NCBI RefSeq assembly: GCF_903645295.1
Contig: NZ_CAHJXM010000001.1
Location: forward strand, 1,799,501-1,863,500
Length of the DNA: 64,000 bases
Reading direction: 5' to 3'
DNA from: Bacillus sp. Marseille-Q1617
GTDB lineage: Bacteria; Bacillota; Bacilli; Bacillales; Bacillaceae_B
In this document: positions 28,914 to 38,295 of the stretch, piece after piece
Layout: each line of letters opens with the position of its first letter
Position numbering within the stretch: position 1 is the stretch's first letter
Program-made: the position numbers and the translations under genes
Notes under the pieces: generated by a model
Told to the model about the DNA's origin: nothing
The model's input: the letters and a program-made list of their open reading frames with translations, nothing else
Databases searched by the model: none

Positions 28914-30373
28914 ATGAAACATGATTTAAAAGATAAAGGTAAAAAGCTTACAGCAAAAGAAAAGATGGAAGGTTTAAAATCCTTATTTTCTAAAAGTCAG
29001 GATTTACTTTTTAAAGAACATCGATTTGAACAGGGAAAGGTAACACTGGTTTTTTTTTGAGAGCCTCATAGACACCCAATACCTTGATAAATTCATTCTG
29101 CCCAGGCTCGATATACTTACAGAAAAACCCGTTATACAAAAGTTCCAGGCATATTTTCAAGTTGAAAATCTTACCGATCAGAATCAAGAACACATTTTAT
29201 CATCCTTATTTACAGGCTATGTGCTCTTTTTTGTAGAGGATGTAATCTTTGGTGTTCAGGCTGGGAATCTTCCAAAGCGGGATCCGGAAGAATCGGCGCT
29301 GGAAACATCAATCAGGTGACCGAAAGACGGGTTTGTTGAGGATTTGAATACAAATATCTCTTTAGTGAGGAGAAGACTTTTTTCACCATCATTATGTGTC
29401 GAGAAATATACTCTGGGCAGCAGAAGTAAGACTAAAGTGGCAGTCTTATATTTAGATGATGTGCTTGATGAAAGGGTACTGGTTGAACTTCATAAGACTG
29501 GAAAAAATTGAAATTGACGTACTAGTCTCCAATGAAGAGCTTGAGTCGCTTATAGGTGATTCACCTTATTCGATATTTCCAGGCTTTGATTATACCGGAA
29601 GACCTGACTTTATCGTGGAAAGCTTAAAACAAGGCAGGTTTGCCATTATGGTGGACGGGTGTCCCACTGTGTCGTTTGCACCTGTCAATTTACTTTTACA
29701 AACAAAATCGCCTGAAGATTCAAACATCAATTATTTCTACGTCTCGATAGAACGAGTGATCAGGATGAGCGGCTTACTTATATCTGGGTTTCTACCGGGT
29801 ATGTGGGTAGCTTTTTCTGCTTATAACCTGGAACAGATTCCTTATTTGCTTGTCGCTACGATTTCGATGTCAAGATTTGGCTTGCCGCTTTCTGCCCCTG
29901 TTGAAATGTTCATTGTGCTGTTTTTGTTTGAATTTTTTAATGAAGCTGGCGTACGGCTGCCCCGGGCCATCGGGCAGACTGTTTCGGTACTTGGTGGTCT
30001 CATTGTCGGGGATGCTGCCATTCGAGCTGGGTTAACTTCCCCTACTATGCTCGTTGTAGGGGCGATAACGTATATTTCATCTTTTACACTTGTAAACCAA
30101 TCATTAAAGAACGGGCTTACAATCTTAAGGTTTATCGTGTTACTTTTAAGCACGTTATTCGGCTTGTTTGGAGTAATATTATCCTTTGTGGTCACCATCC
30201 TATATTTAGCCACAAAATCTTCATTTGGCGTCCCATACTTGGGTTCTGTCGCTCCTATTAGTTTAACGGAAACGCTTCGGGCATATATAAAGTTACCACT
30301 TCAATTTTATAAGGATCGAACGAAATCGACAAGTCCGGCAGATTCTGAAAGGAAGGGAAATGAAGGATCGTGA
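28914..30373 (+). pseudogene. Spore germination receptor A subunit, disrupted (GerAA/GerKA family)
   Basis: Family sequence is readable across three frames. ATG 28914 opens MKHDLKDKGKKLTAKEKMEG and meets TGA at 29058 in a run of nine T's (29050-29058). Removing one T restores EPHR-region sequence as FFESLIDTQYLDKFILPR. The restored frame has TGA at 29317-29319, where the conserved IRGPKDGF motif needs a Gly codon GGA. A third lesion near 29495 (CATAAGACTGG, two bases missing) shifts into the frame that carries the rest, including the membrane domain (residues RPDFIVESLKQGRFAIMVDG onward). It ends overlapping gerC by four bases. Confidence 0.88.
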
Positions 30374-31521
30374 CTTCTAAGACAATCAAAATCTGTATCA
30401 TATTTTTATTACTTCTTTTGTCAGGATGTACCGGGATTAAAAATATTCAGGACCTGACATATGTCGTGACAATCGGTATGGACTATGATCCCGATCATGA
30501 TGAATATACAGTTTATCTGCAAGGCTTGAACTTTATTAATGTTGCTAAACAAGAAACCAGGCCCGCGGAGATAGTACCTACATTGGTCGGTACGGCAACT
30601 GGTAAAACGATGAATCTCGCAGTAAGTAAGTTGTACAGGGTTTCCAGGCCGCCATTGTTCTTTGGGCATACAAAAGCGCTCGTGTTATCCAAAAATGTGA
30701 TGGAATATAAATTCAAGGAAGTGCTGGAGGACGTAGGGAGAAACCGTTCGTTGAGACCTAACCTTTTATTATTCACGACCGATCAAAATATAAAGGAACT
30801 CCTCCACACAAAAGGCTTATTTAGTTATCCTCCTGTTTATACGGTTTTGTTGACTGAAGAGCATATTGAACCAAGTCAGGATGACATAGGTCCAGTCAGC
30901 CTAATGTCATTCTTAAGAAAATATTATGAGCCGATGGGATCTGCCACCATTCCAATACTGACAATCAATCATGAGGCATGGGAAACTGATGCTCCCAATC
31001 CTTCACTCTTGCTGAATGGTTACAGCCTGTTTCAGAGTTCCTCATACAGGGGATCTCTTCCATCCAAGGAGGCTATATGGGTTGACTGGCTCCTCCATAA
31101 AAGGAACCAAGTCAACTATGGTCTTTATTTGGAAGATGAATTGGCCGCTACCTTTAAATTATCCTCACAAAAATTGAAAGTGGAATACAGCAAGGACTCA
31201 AATAAACCCTCATTTATACTTAATGTGAATGTGGAAGCGGAGCTGTTGGAAAAGGTTAAGGATGTACCCTATGAAAAGGTGAAAGGTTCATTGGAGGATT
31301 CAATCAAAAAGGAAGTTCAATCTGTTTATGATATCGGGATTGAAAAGAAGGTGGATCTACTGAATGTCGGTGAGAAATACTACAGATTCAATGCTGGTCA
31401 ATACAAGGCACTCAAGGATGGGAATTCATTTTATCTTAGTAAAGATTCTTTAGAAAAAATCAATGTCAAGGTAAGTATTACTCATTATAACGCCTACCGG
31501 TTTGATAAAGTGAAGGACTGA
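30370..31521 (+). CDS. Spore germination receptor C lipoprotein (Ger(x)C family)
   Basis: A 383-residue lipoprotein with lipobox LLLSG-C near residue 19 and the Ger(x)C domain start IKNIQDLTYVVTIGMDYDPDHDEYTVYLQG. GerAC-type subunits are anchored on the outer face of the spore inner membrane with A and B. GTG start at 30370 overlaps the A-subunit stop (GTGA). The frame is intact although the A subunit is broken, so decay of the operon may be recent or this subunit may serve another receptor. Confidence 0.9.
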   Translation: MTSKTIKICIIFLLLLLSGCTGIKNIQDLTYVVTIGMDYDPDHDEYTVYLQGLNFINVAKQETRPAEIVPTLVGTATGKTMNLAVSKLYRVSRPPLFFGHTKALVLSKNVMEYKFKEVLEDVGRNRSLRPNLLLFTTDQNIKELLHTKGLFSYPPVYTVLLTEEHIEPSQDDIGPVSLMSFLRKYYEPMGSATIPILTINHEAWETDAPNPSLLLNGYSLFQSSSYRGSLPSKEAIWVDWLLHKRNQVNYGLYLEDELAATFKLSSQKLKVEYSKDSNKPSFILNVNVEAELLEKVKDVPYEKVKGSLEDSIKKEVQSVYDIGIEKKVDLLNVGEKYYRFNAGQYKALKDGNSFYLSKDSLEKINVKVSITHYNAYRFDKVKD

Positions 31522-31753
31522 TTCCTTTCTGTGGATAGCCGCATCAGTGGCTCAATATCGCATTACAAAACCTTTATTTCCTTCTTATCCGGGGTTATAG
31601 AGAACGGAATTTCAGTATTCATCATGTACTCATTATAATAACCACCTGTGGAAAATCAGTGTAATTTACCTGACTCTTCTATTTACACTTTATATTTCCA
31701 AATAAGTTTAATATGATTAAGACAATAAGAATATAAAAAAGCAGGTGATAATA

Positions 31754-32050
31754 ATGAAAATGAGTATTTATATATTATTATTATTAATCTCAGCTGCAGT
31801 GGCAATCGGGTGGAGCTGGAAGAGGCTATTGGATTTCAACAGTTACAAGAAGCCGTTTTTAGAAGGGGTTGCGCTTCAATTTTTCTTCCTGCTTTTAGCG
31901 TCCATCTGGTGGCTTTTGACAGAGGATTTTTCTAAGGGGATCATGGGCGTATTTTATTATCTTATCGCTTTCCTGGTCATCATGGTGATCCATGGGTATA
32001 TTCTGCATTATTTATTTTCAAAAAAGAAAATGAAAGAAGAAGCAGAATGA
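31754..32050 (+). CDS. Small membrane protein upstream of coaW
   Basis: 98 residues with three hydrophobic helices (about 3-20, 35-55, 65-88) and a charged C-terminus FSKKKMKEEAE. ATG 31754 follows AGGTGA. It overlaps the pantothenate kinase start by four bases (ATGA), so the two are co-translated. No family recognised. Confidence 0.7.
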   Translation: MKMSIYILLLLISAAVAIGWSWKRLLDFNSYKKPFLEGVALQFFFLLLASIWWLLTEDFSKGIMGVFYYLIAFLVIMVIHGYILHYLFSKKKMKEEAE

Positions 32051-32871
32051 AGGCTATTGGAATCGATGCAGGAGGAACACTTACTAAAGTTGTGTACGAA
32101 GAGCAAGGGAGATACCATTATAAAACCTATGACAGTAAAGAATTACTTTCTGTGATAAAGTGGCTCGAACTCACTTCACCTCATGCAAAAATATATGTAA
32201 CCGGCGGCAAGGCAGGGAAAATTAAATCAATGATTCCTCATTGTGCAGTGTACCCTGAATTCAAAGCAGTTGAGGAAGGGACACGATTGCTTTTAAAGGA
32301 ACAAAAACAAAAAAATGTAGACCGATTCATTCTCGTGAATATCGGAACGGGGACTTCCTTTTTTAAAGTGGATGATCGTAATTTCACACGAGTACTTGGC
32401 AGCGGCATAGGCGGGGGTATGTTTATGGGGCTTGGTACTAAACTGACGGGTGTGAAGGACTTTTCTGAGTTGGTGAGGTTATCCGCAGACGGCCGCCGGG
32501 AATCGGTCGACTTGATGGTGAATGAGATTTATGAAGGTCAGGAGTCACCTGTTCCCGATTATTTAACAGCTGCTAACTTTGCCAAATATGCAGATTGTAA
32601 GACCAGGAAAGAAGATGTATTAAGGTCATTAACCAATATGATGGCGGAGACAATCATCTTATTGGCCCATCAACTTTCAATCACACACAACACTGGGTCT
32701 ATCGTCTTTATCGGCAGTACCCTCCGTGCGAATACATCTCTGAAAGAAGATCTGTCACAATTCAAAGAGATGCTTGATTATGATCCCATCTTTATAGGTA
32801 ATGGAGCCTTCTCAGGCAGTCTCGGTGCCCTGAGCTTAGGTTTGAAAGAACAGGGGGATTTCACAAAATAG
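32047..32871 (+). CDS. coaW: Type II pantothenate kinase
   Basis: A 274-residue actin-fold kinase catalysing the first step of CoA synthesis. Phosphate-binding motif GIDAGGTLTKVV opens the protein. LVNIGTGTSFFKVD and VLGSGIGGGMFMGL form the nucleotide and pantothenate site, as in S. aureus CoaW. Most Bacillus use CoaA or CoaX; type II enzymes occur in some species. Overlaps the preceding membrane protein gene. Confidence 0.88.
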   Translation: MKAIGIDAGGTLTKVVYEEQGRYHYKTYDSKELLSVIKWLELTSPHAKIYVTGGKAGKIKSMIPHCAVYPEFKAVEEGTRLLLKEQKQKNVDRFILVNIGTGTSFFKVDDRNFTRVLGSGIGGGMFMGLGTKLTGVKDFSELVRLSADGRRESVDLMVNEIYEGQESPVPDYLTAANFAKYADCKTRKEDVLRSLTNMMAETIILLAHQLSITHNTGSIVFIGSTLRANTSLKEDLSQFKEMLDYDPIFIGNGAFSGSLGALSLGLKEQGDFTK

Positions 32872-32960
32872 TCATGGAAACTCATGGGAAGCGCATTGTT
32901 TTTTCTATTTCTATCTACTAACATAGAATGAGAACAGCAGTGAAAGCGGAGGAGATTGAA

Positions 32961-33560
32961 GTGTCTAAGTTAAAAACACTGGCAGTGGTGATGACTCTGT
33001 TGGGTATTCTCCTTGCGGGTTGCAGCAACAGTGACTTCCAAGCAGAAACAAATTATGAAATAGCAGACTTCACTTATACCAACCAAAACAATGAAGAAGT
33101 GAGTTTAAAGGATTTAGAGGGAAAAGTCTGGATTGCGGATTTTATTTTCACTAACTGTGAAACTGTCTGTCCGCCGATGACGTTCAACCTGACCAAGCTT
33201 CAAGAGGAACTGAAGAAGGAAGGGGTGGAGGATTACAAGATTGTCTCCTTCAGTGTAGACCCTGAGAATGATAAACCTCAAGTATTAAAAGAGTATCTTT
33301 CGAAATACCAAGCAGATACCAGTAAATGGGAATTGTTGACCGGTTATCAGTTTGATGAAATCAAGGACTTCGCCGAACATTCTTTTAAAACAATTGTGGC
33401 TAAAGACCCCAATTCCGATCAAGTCATTCATCAGACAAGCTTCTTTCTAGTGAATCAAGAAGGTGTGGTTGTTAAGAGTTACAGTGGTAACAGCGACGTT
33501 CCTTATGATGAAATCACGGCAGACATGAAGACCCTGATTGAAGAGGGTTCAAAAGAGTAG
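32961..33560 (+). CDS. SCO1/SenC-family copper protein (cytochrome oxidase CuA assembly)
   Basis: A 199-residue lipoprotein with lipobox LLAG-C and a thioredoxin fold. The metal-binding CxxxC is FTNCETVCPPMT, and the distal His is in VIHQTSFFLV. These are the three copper ligands of Sco proteins, which deliver copper to the CuA centre of cytochrome c oxidase. GTG at 32961 follows GGAGGAG and gives a normal signal peptide. It resembles B. subtilis YpmQ (BsSco). Confidence 0.92.
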   Translation: MSKLKTLAVVMTLLGILLAGCSNSDFQAETNYEIADFTYTNQNNEEVSLKDLEGKVWIADFIFTNCETVCPPMTFNLTKLQEELKKEGVEDYKIVSFSVDPENDKPQVLKEYLSKYQADTSKWELLTGYQFDEIKDFAEHSFKTIVAKDPNSDQVIHQTSFFLVNQEGVVVKSYSGNSDVPYDEITADMKTLIEEGSKE

Positions 33561-33570
33561 CTGCAACAAG

Positions 33571-33614
33571 AATAGTCAAGAGAAACAAACCTGTTTCTCT
33601 CGGCTATTTTTTTA
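33571..33614 (+). terminator. sco terminator
   Basis: Stem AAGAGAAACA/TGTTTCTCT extended by AATAG/CTATT, then a T run. Confidence 0.85.
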
Positions 33615-33658
33615 TTCACATATGGGAATATGGTAAAGTTAGAATAGTTATTCAATTA

Positions 33659-33850
33659 TTGAAGTGGGTGAAGAAAATTCGAAAAACAAAAGGAATCTTT
33701 ATCTTTGATTGCGTCATCACGGTAGTGATCCTAATGTGGACAATTAAGTCTTTTTCAGAAGGGGAAACCATGAAAGGCATGCTCTTCATCGCATGTTTTG
33801 CATTAATGACGGGAGTATTATTTACACATTATAAGCAAAGGAAATCGTAG
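33659..33850 (+). CDS. Small membrane protein upstream of selB
   Basis: A frame of up to 63 residues with two helices (IFIFDCVITVVILMWTI and GMLFIACFALMTGVLF) and basic ends. The start is unsure: TTG 33659 and GTG 33668 both lack a good ribosome site. It ends 19 bp before selB and shares its strand. No family recognised. Confidence 0.45.
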   Translation: MKWVKKIRKTKGIFIFDCVITVVILMWTIKSFSEGETMKGMLFIACFALMTGVLFTHYKQRKS

Positions 33851-33869
33851 CGGGAGCAGGTGAAAAAGG

Positions 33870-35759
33870 GTGCATAAACGATTTTATACGGTCGGTATGG
33901 CCGGACATATAGATCATGGCAAGACTACGCTCACTAAAGCGCTCACCAATATCGACACTGATCGGCTCAGAGAGGAAAAGGAAAGGCAGATTTCAATAGA
34001 ACTTGGCTTCGCCCCTCTTTACCAAAGAGATGACATGCAGATTTCCATCATTGATGTACCCGGTCATGAACGCTTCGTCAGGAAGATGATTGCTGGCGTA
34101 GCTGGGATTGATCTTGTTGTGCTGGTTGTCGCTGCAGACGAAGGCATCATGCCTCAGACACGTGAGCATGTGGATATCCTTTCCCTCCTTGGTATCTCAA
34201 ATGGGATTGTCGTGCTCACGAAATTATCAAATGTGGATGCTGACTTGAGAGAGCTTGCAAAAGATGAGGTAGAAGAAGAGCTTAAAGGTTCTCCTTTTGA
34301 GGGCGCTCCTATCTTGATGGTAGATAGTGTTTCAGGGGAAGGAATCCCAGAACTAAAGGATTTAATCATACGCTCTATAGAAAATATTCCGGTCAAGAGT
34401 GCAGAAGGTGAGTTTCGTTTGTCGATCGATCAGGTATTTACCTTGAAAGGGCAAGGCACGATCGTTAGGGGGACTATATACGAGGGAACGATCTTGACGG
34501 GAACGGATGTCACCATTCTCCCTCAAAGAATTCGAGCGAAAGCAAGACAAATCCAAGTCCATGGGATCAATACCCGGCAAGGATTTGCAGGTCAGCGGAC
34601 AGCAATCAATTTAGCAGGGGTCAATTACCAACACGTAGAACGTGGAAACGTATTGGTGTCCTCTTCACATTTTGCTGTAACGGACACGGTTGATGTGTCA
34701 CTAAACATCCTTGGAGGAATTGAGCATGACCTTAAACAAAGAATGGAAATAAAAGTACATACAGGAACATCCGAAGTGATGGGTAAACTTATATTCTTCG
34801 ACCGGAATAAGGTGGAACAACAAGAAGACTCCATACTTTGTCAGATTCGATTAAATGATAAAATCGTGGTAAAGCGCGGTGATCGATTTATTATAAGGAG
34901 ACCAACACCTGTAGAAACACTCGGCGGCGGCTGGATCATTAATCCAAACGGAAGAAAGTATAAATTCGGCGGCGAAACGATCACAAAGTTACGTTCTATA
35001 GAGGAAGGGACACCGGAAGAAAGAATCTTAAAACTTCTTCAAAAGAAGAAGAGCCTGCCTGTTGAATCCATTCTTAAAGAAGCATCCATCAATCCTGAAG
35101 AACTTAATGAACTATTGAAGCAGCAAGGGTGGATAGAGCTGCGCGCCTCCAGCATAACCCACCTCAGCATTGTGGAGAGATGTAAAGAAATGATTAAGGA
35201 TGTTCTTTGTTCCTACCATGAAAGTCACCCACTCCAAAAAGGAATCAACAAAGGGGAGCTGCAACCATTGCTTCAGCCTTTCACTGATGTTGTGATTCAA
35301 TATAGTATCGAAAGGTTACTTCAACAAAAAGAAGTAACGAGAGAGAAGGGCTTCTTTCGTTTAGAGGGTTTCGCTCCGAGCCTTCCTACTCAATGGGAAA
35401 AAAGGTGTTTGCAGATGCTTCATTCCATCAGGAAAGATGGGCTGAATGTAAAAAAGATGATAGACTATTTTCAAGAGGCTGGCATACCTGAGTCCCTGAG
35501 ACAATCTTTTTATCACTTCTTTATACAGGAGAAGTGGATCGTCCCGCTGGATGAAAAATATGCGTATGCTCATGGGGTGTATGAAAAAGCTGTAGAAGAT
35601 CTGAAAGAACATACGGGCAGCACTTTTACAGTAGCCCAAGCAAAAGAGATTCTGGGCATATCTCGTAAATACATGATTCCTTTTTTAGAAAGGCTGGATA
35701 AAGAAGGGTATACAGTCAGAATGAAAGAAGAGAGGAAATGGATTTCTTATGAAGATTAA
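33870..35759 (+). CDS. selB: Selenocysteine-specific elongation factor SelB
   Basis: A 629-residue SelB. The EF-Tu-like domains I-III (about 1-360) carry G1 GHIDHGKTT, G2 region ISIELGFAPL and G3 DVPGHERF. C-terminal winged-helix repeats (about 400-629) bind SECIS hairpins in mRNA. It delivers Sec-tRNA to in-frame UGA codons. The G4 position reads VLTKLSNVD, where the usual TKxD Asp for guanine recognition is Ser; whether the Asp two residues on substitutes is unknown. GTG start at 33870. No selA, selD or selenoprotein gene is adjacent. Confidence 0.93.
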   Translation: MHKRFYTVGMAGHIDHGKTTLTKALTNIDTDRLREEKERQISIELGFAPLYQRDDMQISIIDVPGHERFVRKMIAGVAGIDLVVLVVAADEGIMPQTREHVDILSLLGISNGIVVLTKLSNVDADLRELAKDEVEEELKGSPFEGAPILMVDSVSGEGIPELKDLIIRSIENIPVKSAEGEFRLSIDQVFTLKGQGTIVRGTIYEGTILTGTDVTILPQRIRAKARQIQVHGINTRQGFAGQRTAINLAGVNYQHVERGNVLVSSSHFAVTDTVDVSLNILGGIEHDLKQRMEIKVHTGTSEVMGKLIFFDRNKVEQQEDSILCQIRLNDKIVVKRGDRFIIRRPTPVETLGGGWIINPNGRKYKFGGETITKLRSIEEGTPEERILKLLQKKKSLPVESILKEASINPEELNELLKQQGWIELRASSITHLSIVERCKEMIKDVLCSYHESHPLQKGINKGELQPLLQPFTDVVIQYSIERLLQQKEVTREKGFFRLEGFAPSLPTQWEKRCLQMLHSIRKDGLNVKKMIDYFQEAGIPESLRQSFYHFFIQEKWIVPLDEKYAYAHGVYEKAVEDLKEHTGSTFTVAQAKEILGISRKYMIPFLERLDKEGYTVRMKEERKWISYED

Positions 35760-35857
35760 GACTGATAGGTTTTTCTTTTCGAGAAATGTGGTATAAATGT
35801 ACTCATACAATTGTATATCTTAGTAAATAGACAAGGCAAGAAAGTAGGAGACGTAAG

Positions 35858-36430
35858 ATGCAGGAATTATGGAGAGCATTTGGATGGGTGATCCCCATTC
35901 TTGCACTGGTTACCATTACTTCTATCCTAGCCGTCTCCGTATGGAAAAAGAAAAAAGGCAAGGGAAGGTGGATGAACCTCCTTCCCGTCTTATTGCTTTC
36001 GATTTCCATTGGCGGTATATGTATGATCACCCTAACACCATTTCTTGGTGACGGAGGAATGAACGGCGGGGTTAAAGGCGATACCAACATGGAGCCTTTC
36101 TCCAATCTGAAACTGAACCTTTTATATCGGAATCATTTGGAAGTGCCGATCCGTAACTTAATAGCCAATGTTATTCTCTTTGTGCCATTCGCTTTCTTTT
36201 CAAGCTGGTGGATGCGTCATCAAAGGGCGATTCTTTTGAAGGTGACGTTTCTCGGGTCACTCTTTTCATTCTTTATCGAATTGACCCAATATTTTCTTCC
36301 TTTAGGAAGGTCCACTGATATTGATGATTGGCTGATGAATTCGTTGGGATCGCTTCTAGGCGGTATTTTATTTATCATAGGAGGTTTCTTATACAGATTG
36401 TTGAAGTTAAATGGCAAACTAAATAGATGA
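35858..36430 (+). CDS. VanZ-family membrane protein
   Basis: 190 residues with four or five helices. The family core is PIRNLIANVILFVPFAFFSSWW, then FIELTQYFLPLGRSTDIDDWLMNSLGSLLGG, characteristic of VanZ-like proteins. VanZ gives low-level teicoplanin resistance in enterococci, but most chromosomal homologues have no proven role. AGGAGA precedes the ATG. Single-gene unit with its own terminator. Confidence 0.87.
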   Translation: MQELWRAFGWVIPILALVTITSILAVSVWKKKKGKGRWMNLLPVLLLSISIGGICMITLTPFLGDGGMNGGVKGDTNMEPFSNLKLNLLYRNHLEVPIRNLIANVILFVPFAFFSSWWMRHQRAILLKVTFLGSLFSFFIELTQYFLPLGRSTDIDDWLMNSLGSLLGGILFIIGGFLYRLLKLNGKLNR

Positions 36431-36440
36431 TAGGAGTCAC

Positions 36441-36480
36441 CGGGAGCATATACCTTACGGAAGGTATATGCTCCCTTTTC
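36441..36480 (+). terminator. vanZ-like gene terminator
   Basis: Stem GGGAGCATATACCTT/AAGGTATATGCTCCC and TTTTC. Confidence 0.9.
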
Positions 36481-36598
36481 TTAGGTTCACTGTCTATAAA
36501 TGCTGAGGACCCTTTCAGGGGTTGGGAATGCATGGTTATATAAAGTTAGAAAATTATGTTAATATTGTAGGGATATCAATTTTCAAAGGAGAACATAC

Positions 36599-37525
36599 AT
36601 GGAAATACAAATACATAAGGCATCACTTGATGATGCTGAATTATTGACTTAAATAAAGAAACTAGCGTTTGATGGTGAGGCTGCTAAGTGGCTTGATGAA
36701 GAAAATTACAAGGTGGATTACAATATACAGCCTCCTGGATATGCTTCGGTTGAAAAGAACAGGTATATGATTGGGGAATTGGAAGTCTATAAAATATTAA
36801 ATGGGGAAAAGGTAGCTGGAGGAATCATCGTGACAAGTTCAGGGCGAGCGTACGGAAGGATCGATCGCATTTTTATCCACCCTGACTTTCAGGGGCAAGG
36901 TATTGGTACCAGGGTGATTGAATTGATTGAAAAAGAATTTCCTGAAGTGAGAATATGGAATCTTGAAACATCTGCGAGGCAAAAGAATAATCACCGCTTT
37001 TACGAAAAAGCAGGGTATCGAACAACGTTTAGATCTGATGATGAATATTGTTACGAGAAGAGGATGGAAAAGGAGGCAGAGCATAAGAATCTACTAAAGG
37101 AAAAAGACCTTTCAGGAAGCATTTACGAACATTGTGATTCGAGTCATTCTGAATTCTATGGGGTTACGTTGGAAGGAAGTTCGATCAGTAACAGCAACCT
37201 GATGAGTAGTCACGTGAGTAACTGTAATATGAGTCAAGGAAAATTTCAAAATATCAATTTTACACACTCCCTATTTGCAGATTTAAATCTTTCAAATAGT
37301 CAATTTGCCCATGTGAACCTGGGTGCCGTTTCCTTTCGGAACACTGATTTGGGAGAGGGGGAAGATCCCTTGAGCTTTAAAGGATGTGAGCTTCAGGGAA
37401 CCAGTTTTTCTAACTGCAATTTAAAGGGTATTATGATTGAGGACTGTGATTTGTCAGGGATGAAGATTGATAATATTCCGGTGGAAGAACTGATGGCTGC
37501 CTATAAGAGGCTGCACAATACATAA
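36599..37525 (+). pseudogene. GNAT acetyltransferase fused to pentapeptide repeats, nonsense mutation
   Basis: ATG 36599 follows AAAGGAG and encodes MEIQIHKASLDDAELLT. It then hits TAA at 36650-36652, after which the same frame continues IKKLAFDGEAAKWLDEENYK to 37525. A CAA-to-TAA change would explain this. The restored 308-residue protein has a GNAT domain (acetyl-CoA motif HPDFQGQGIGTRVIE, about residues 1-150). The pentapeptide-like C-terminal half is rich in SNSNL, NCNMS, NLSNSQF, NLKG and DLSG units. Re-initiation at a later codon is possible. Domain fusion makes an antibiotic-type target plausible, but no substrate can be named. Confidence 0.75.
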
Positions 37526-37575
37526 TATGGCGGGGTTCAAGGAGATTCGACCCCCGGTTGGAAGGAGATGGGACC

Positions 37576-38211
37576 ATGAACGAAGAAAGACTATCCATCT
37601 TTGATAAAGATTATAATAGATTAGGAGAGCGTCCCAGGTCGGAAGTGCATGAAAAAGGGTACTGGCATGAAACCTTCCACTGCTGGCTGGCTCACCATGA
37701 TGAAAACAGCGGGGAAGATTATATTTATTTTCAGTTGAGGAGTGAACGCAAGAAAGATTACCCCGGACTGTTGGATATCACAGCTGCCGGGCATATTCTG
37801 TCTCATGAATTGATGGAAGATGGAGTAAGGGAGATCCAAGAAGAATTGGGGCTGGACATTTGCATCAATGAACTTATTTTTACAGGTGTAATCAAGGAAG
37901 AGTTGAATGGCGGGGGTTTTACAGACCGTGAATTAGCAAATGTTTTTCTATTTACAAAACCGGTGGCATTTGAACACTTTTCTCTTCAAGTGGAGGAATG
38001 TTCAGGGATCTTCCGTACGAGTCTGCGGGACTTCGAGCATCTTTTTTTCCAGGAAAAAGCTGAGATCGAATCAGAGGGCTTTATTGTTAATGAAGATTCA
38101 AATAAGGTATACATTAGCAGGAACATTTCAATAAATGATTTTGTAGACCATCCGCTGTCTTATTTTCATGAAATTATTAAGATAGTAAAGAGACAGCTGT
38201 TGGAAAAATAA
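37576..38211 (+). CDS. Nudix hydrolase
   Basis: A 211-residue protein whose Nudix box reads GHILSHELMEDGVREIQEEL-GL near residues 75-96, fitting Gx5Ex7REUxEExGU. The N-terminus resembles the IPP isomerase-like YfcD group (ERLSIFDKDYNRLGERPRSEVHEKGYWHETFHCW), which hydrolyse nucleotide or prenyl diphosphates. ATG 37576 follows GAAGGAGATGGGA. Its substrate is not known. Confidence 0.88.
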   Translation: MNEERLSIFDKDYNRLGERPRSEVHEKGYWHETFHCWLAHHDENSGEDYIYFQLRSERKKDYPGLLDITAAGHILSHELMEDGVREIQEELGLDICINELIFTGVIKEELNGGGFTDRELANVFLFTKPVAFEHFSLQVEECSGIFRTSLRDFEHLFFQEKAEIESEGFIVNEDSNKVYISRNISINDFVDHPLSYFHEIIKIVKRQLLEK

Positions 38212-38295
38212 TTCAAGTTTCCCATGTTCATTTTATCCTTAATCCTCTATCATGATAATTTCAGTATTTATGCATGCAGATTAAGGGGGAGTGTT

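Noticed and set aside
29317-29319. In-frame TGA in the germination A gene as a possible selenocysteine codon, given tRNA-Sec and SelB in the window
   Set aside because: It replaces a conserved Gly codon in a family without Sec, no clear SECIS hairpin follows, and two frameshifts in the same gene show plain decay.
31522-31753. Gap after the germination operon
   Set aside because: No clear terminator hairpin, RNA motif or ORF could be supported.
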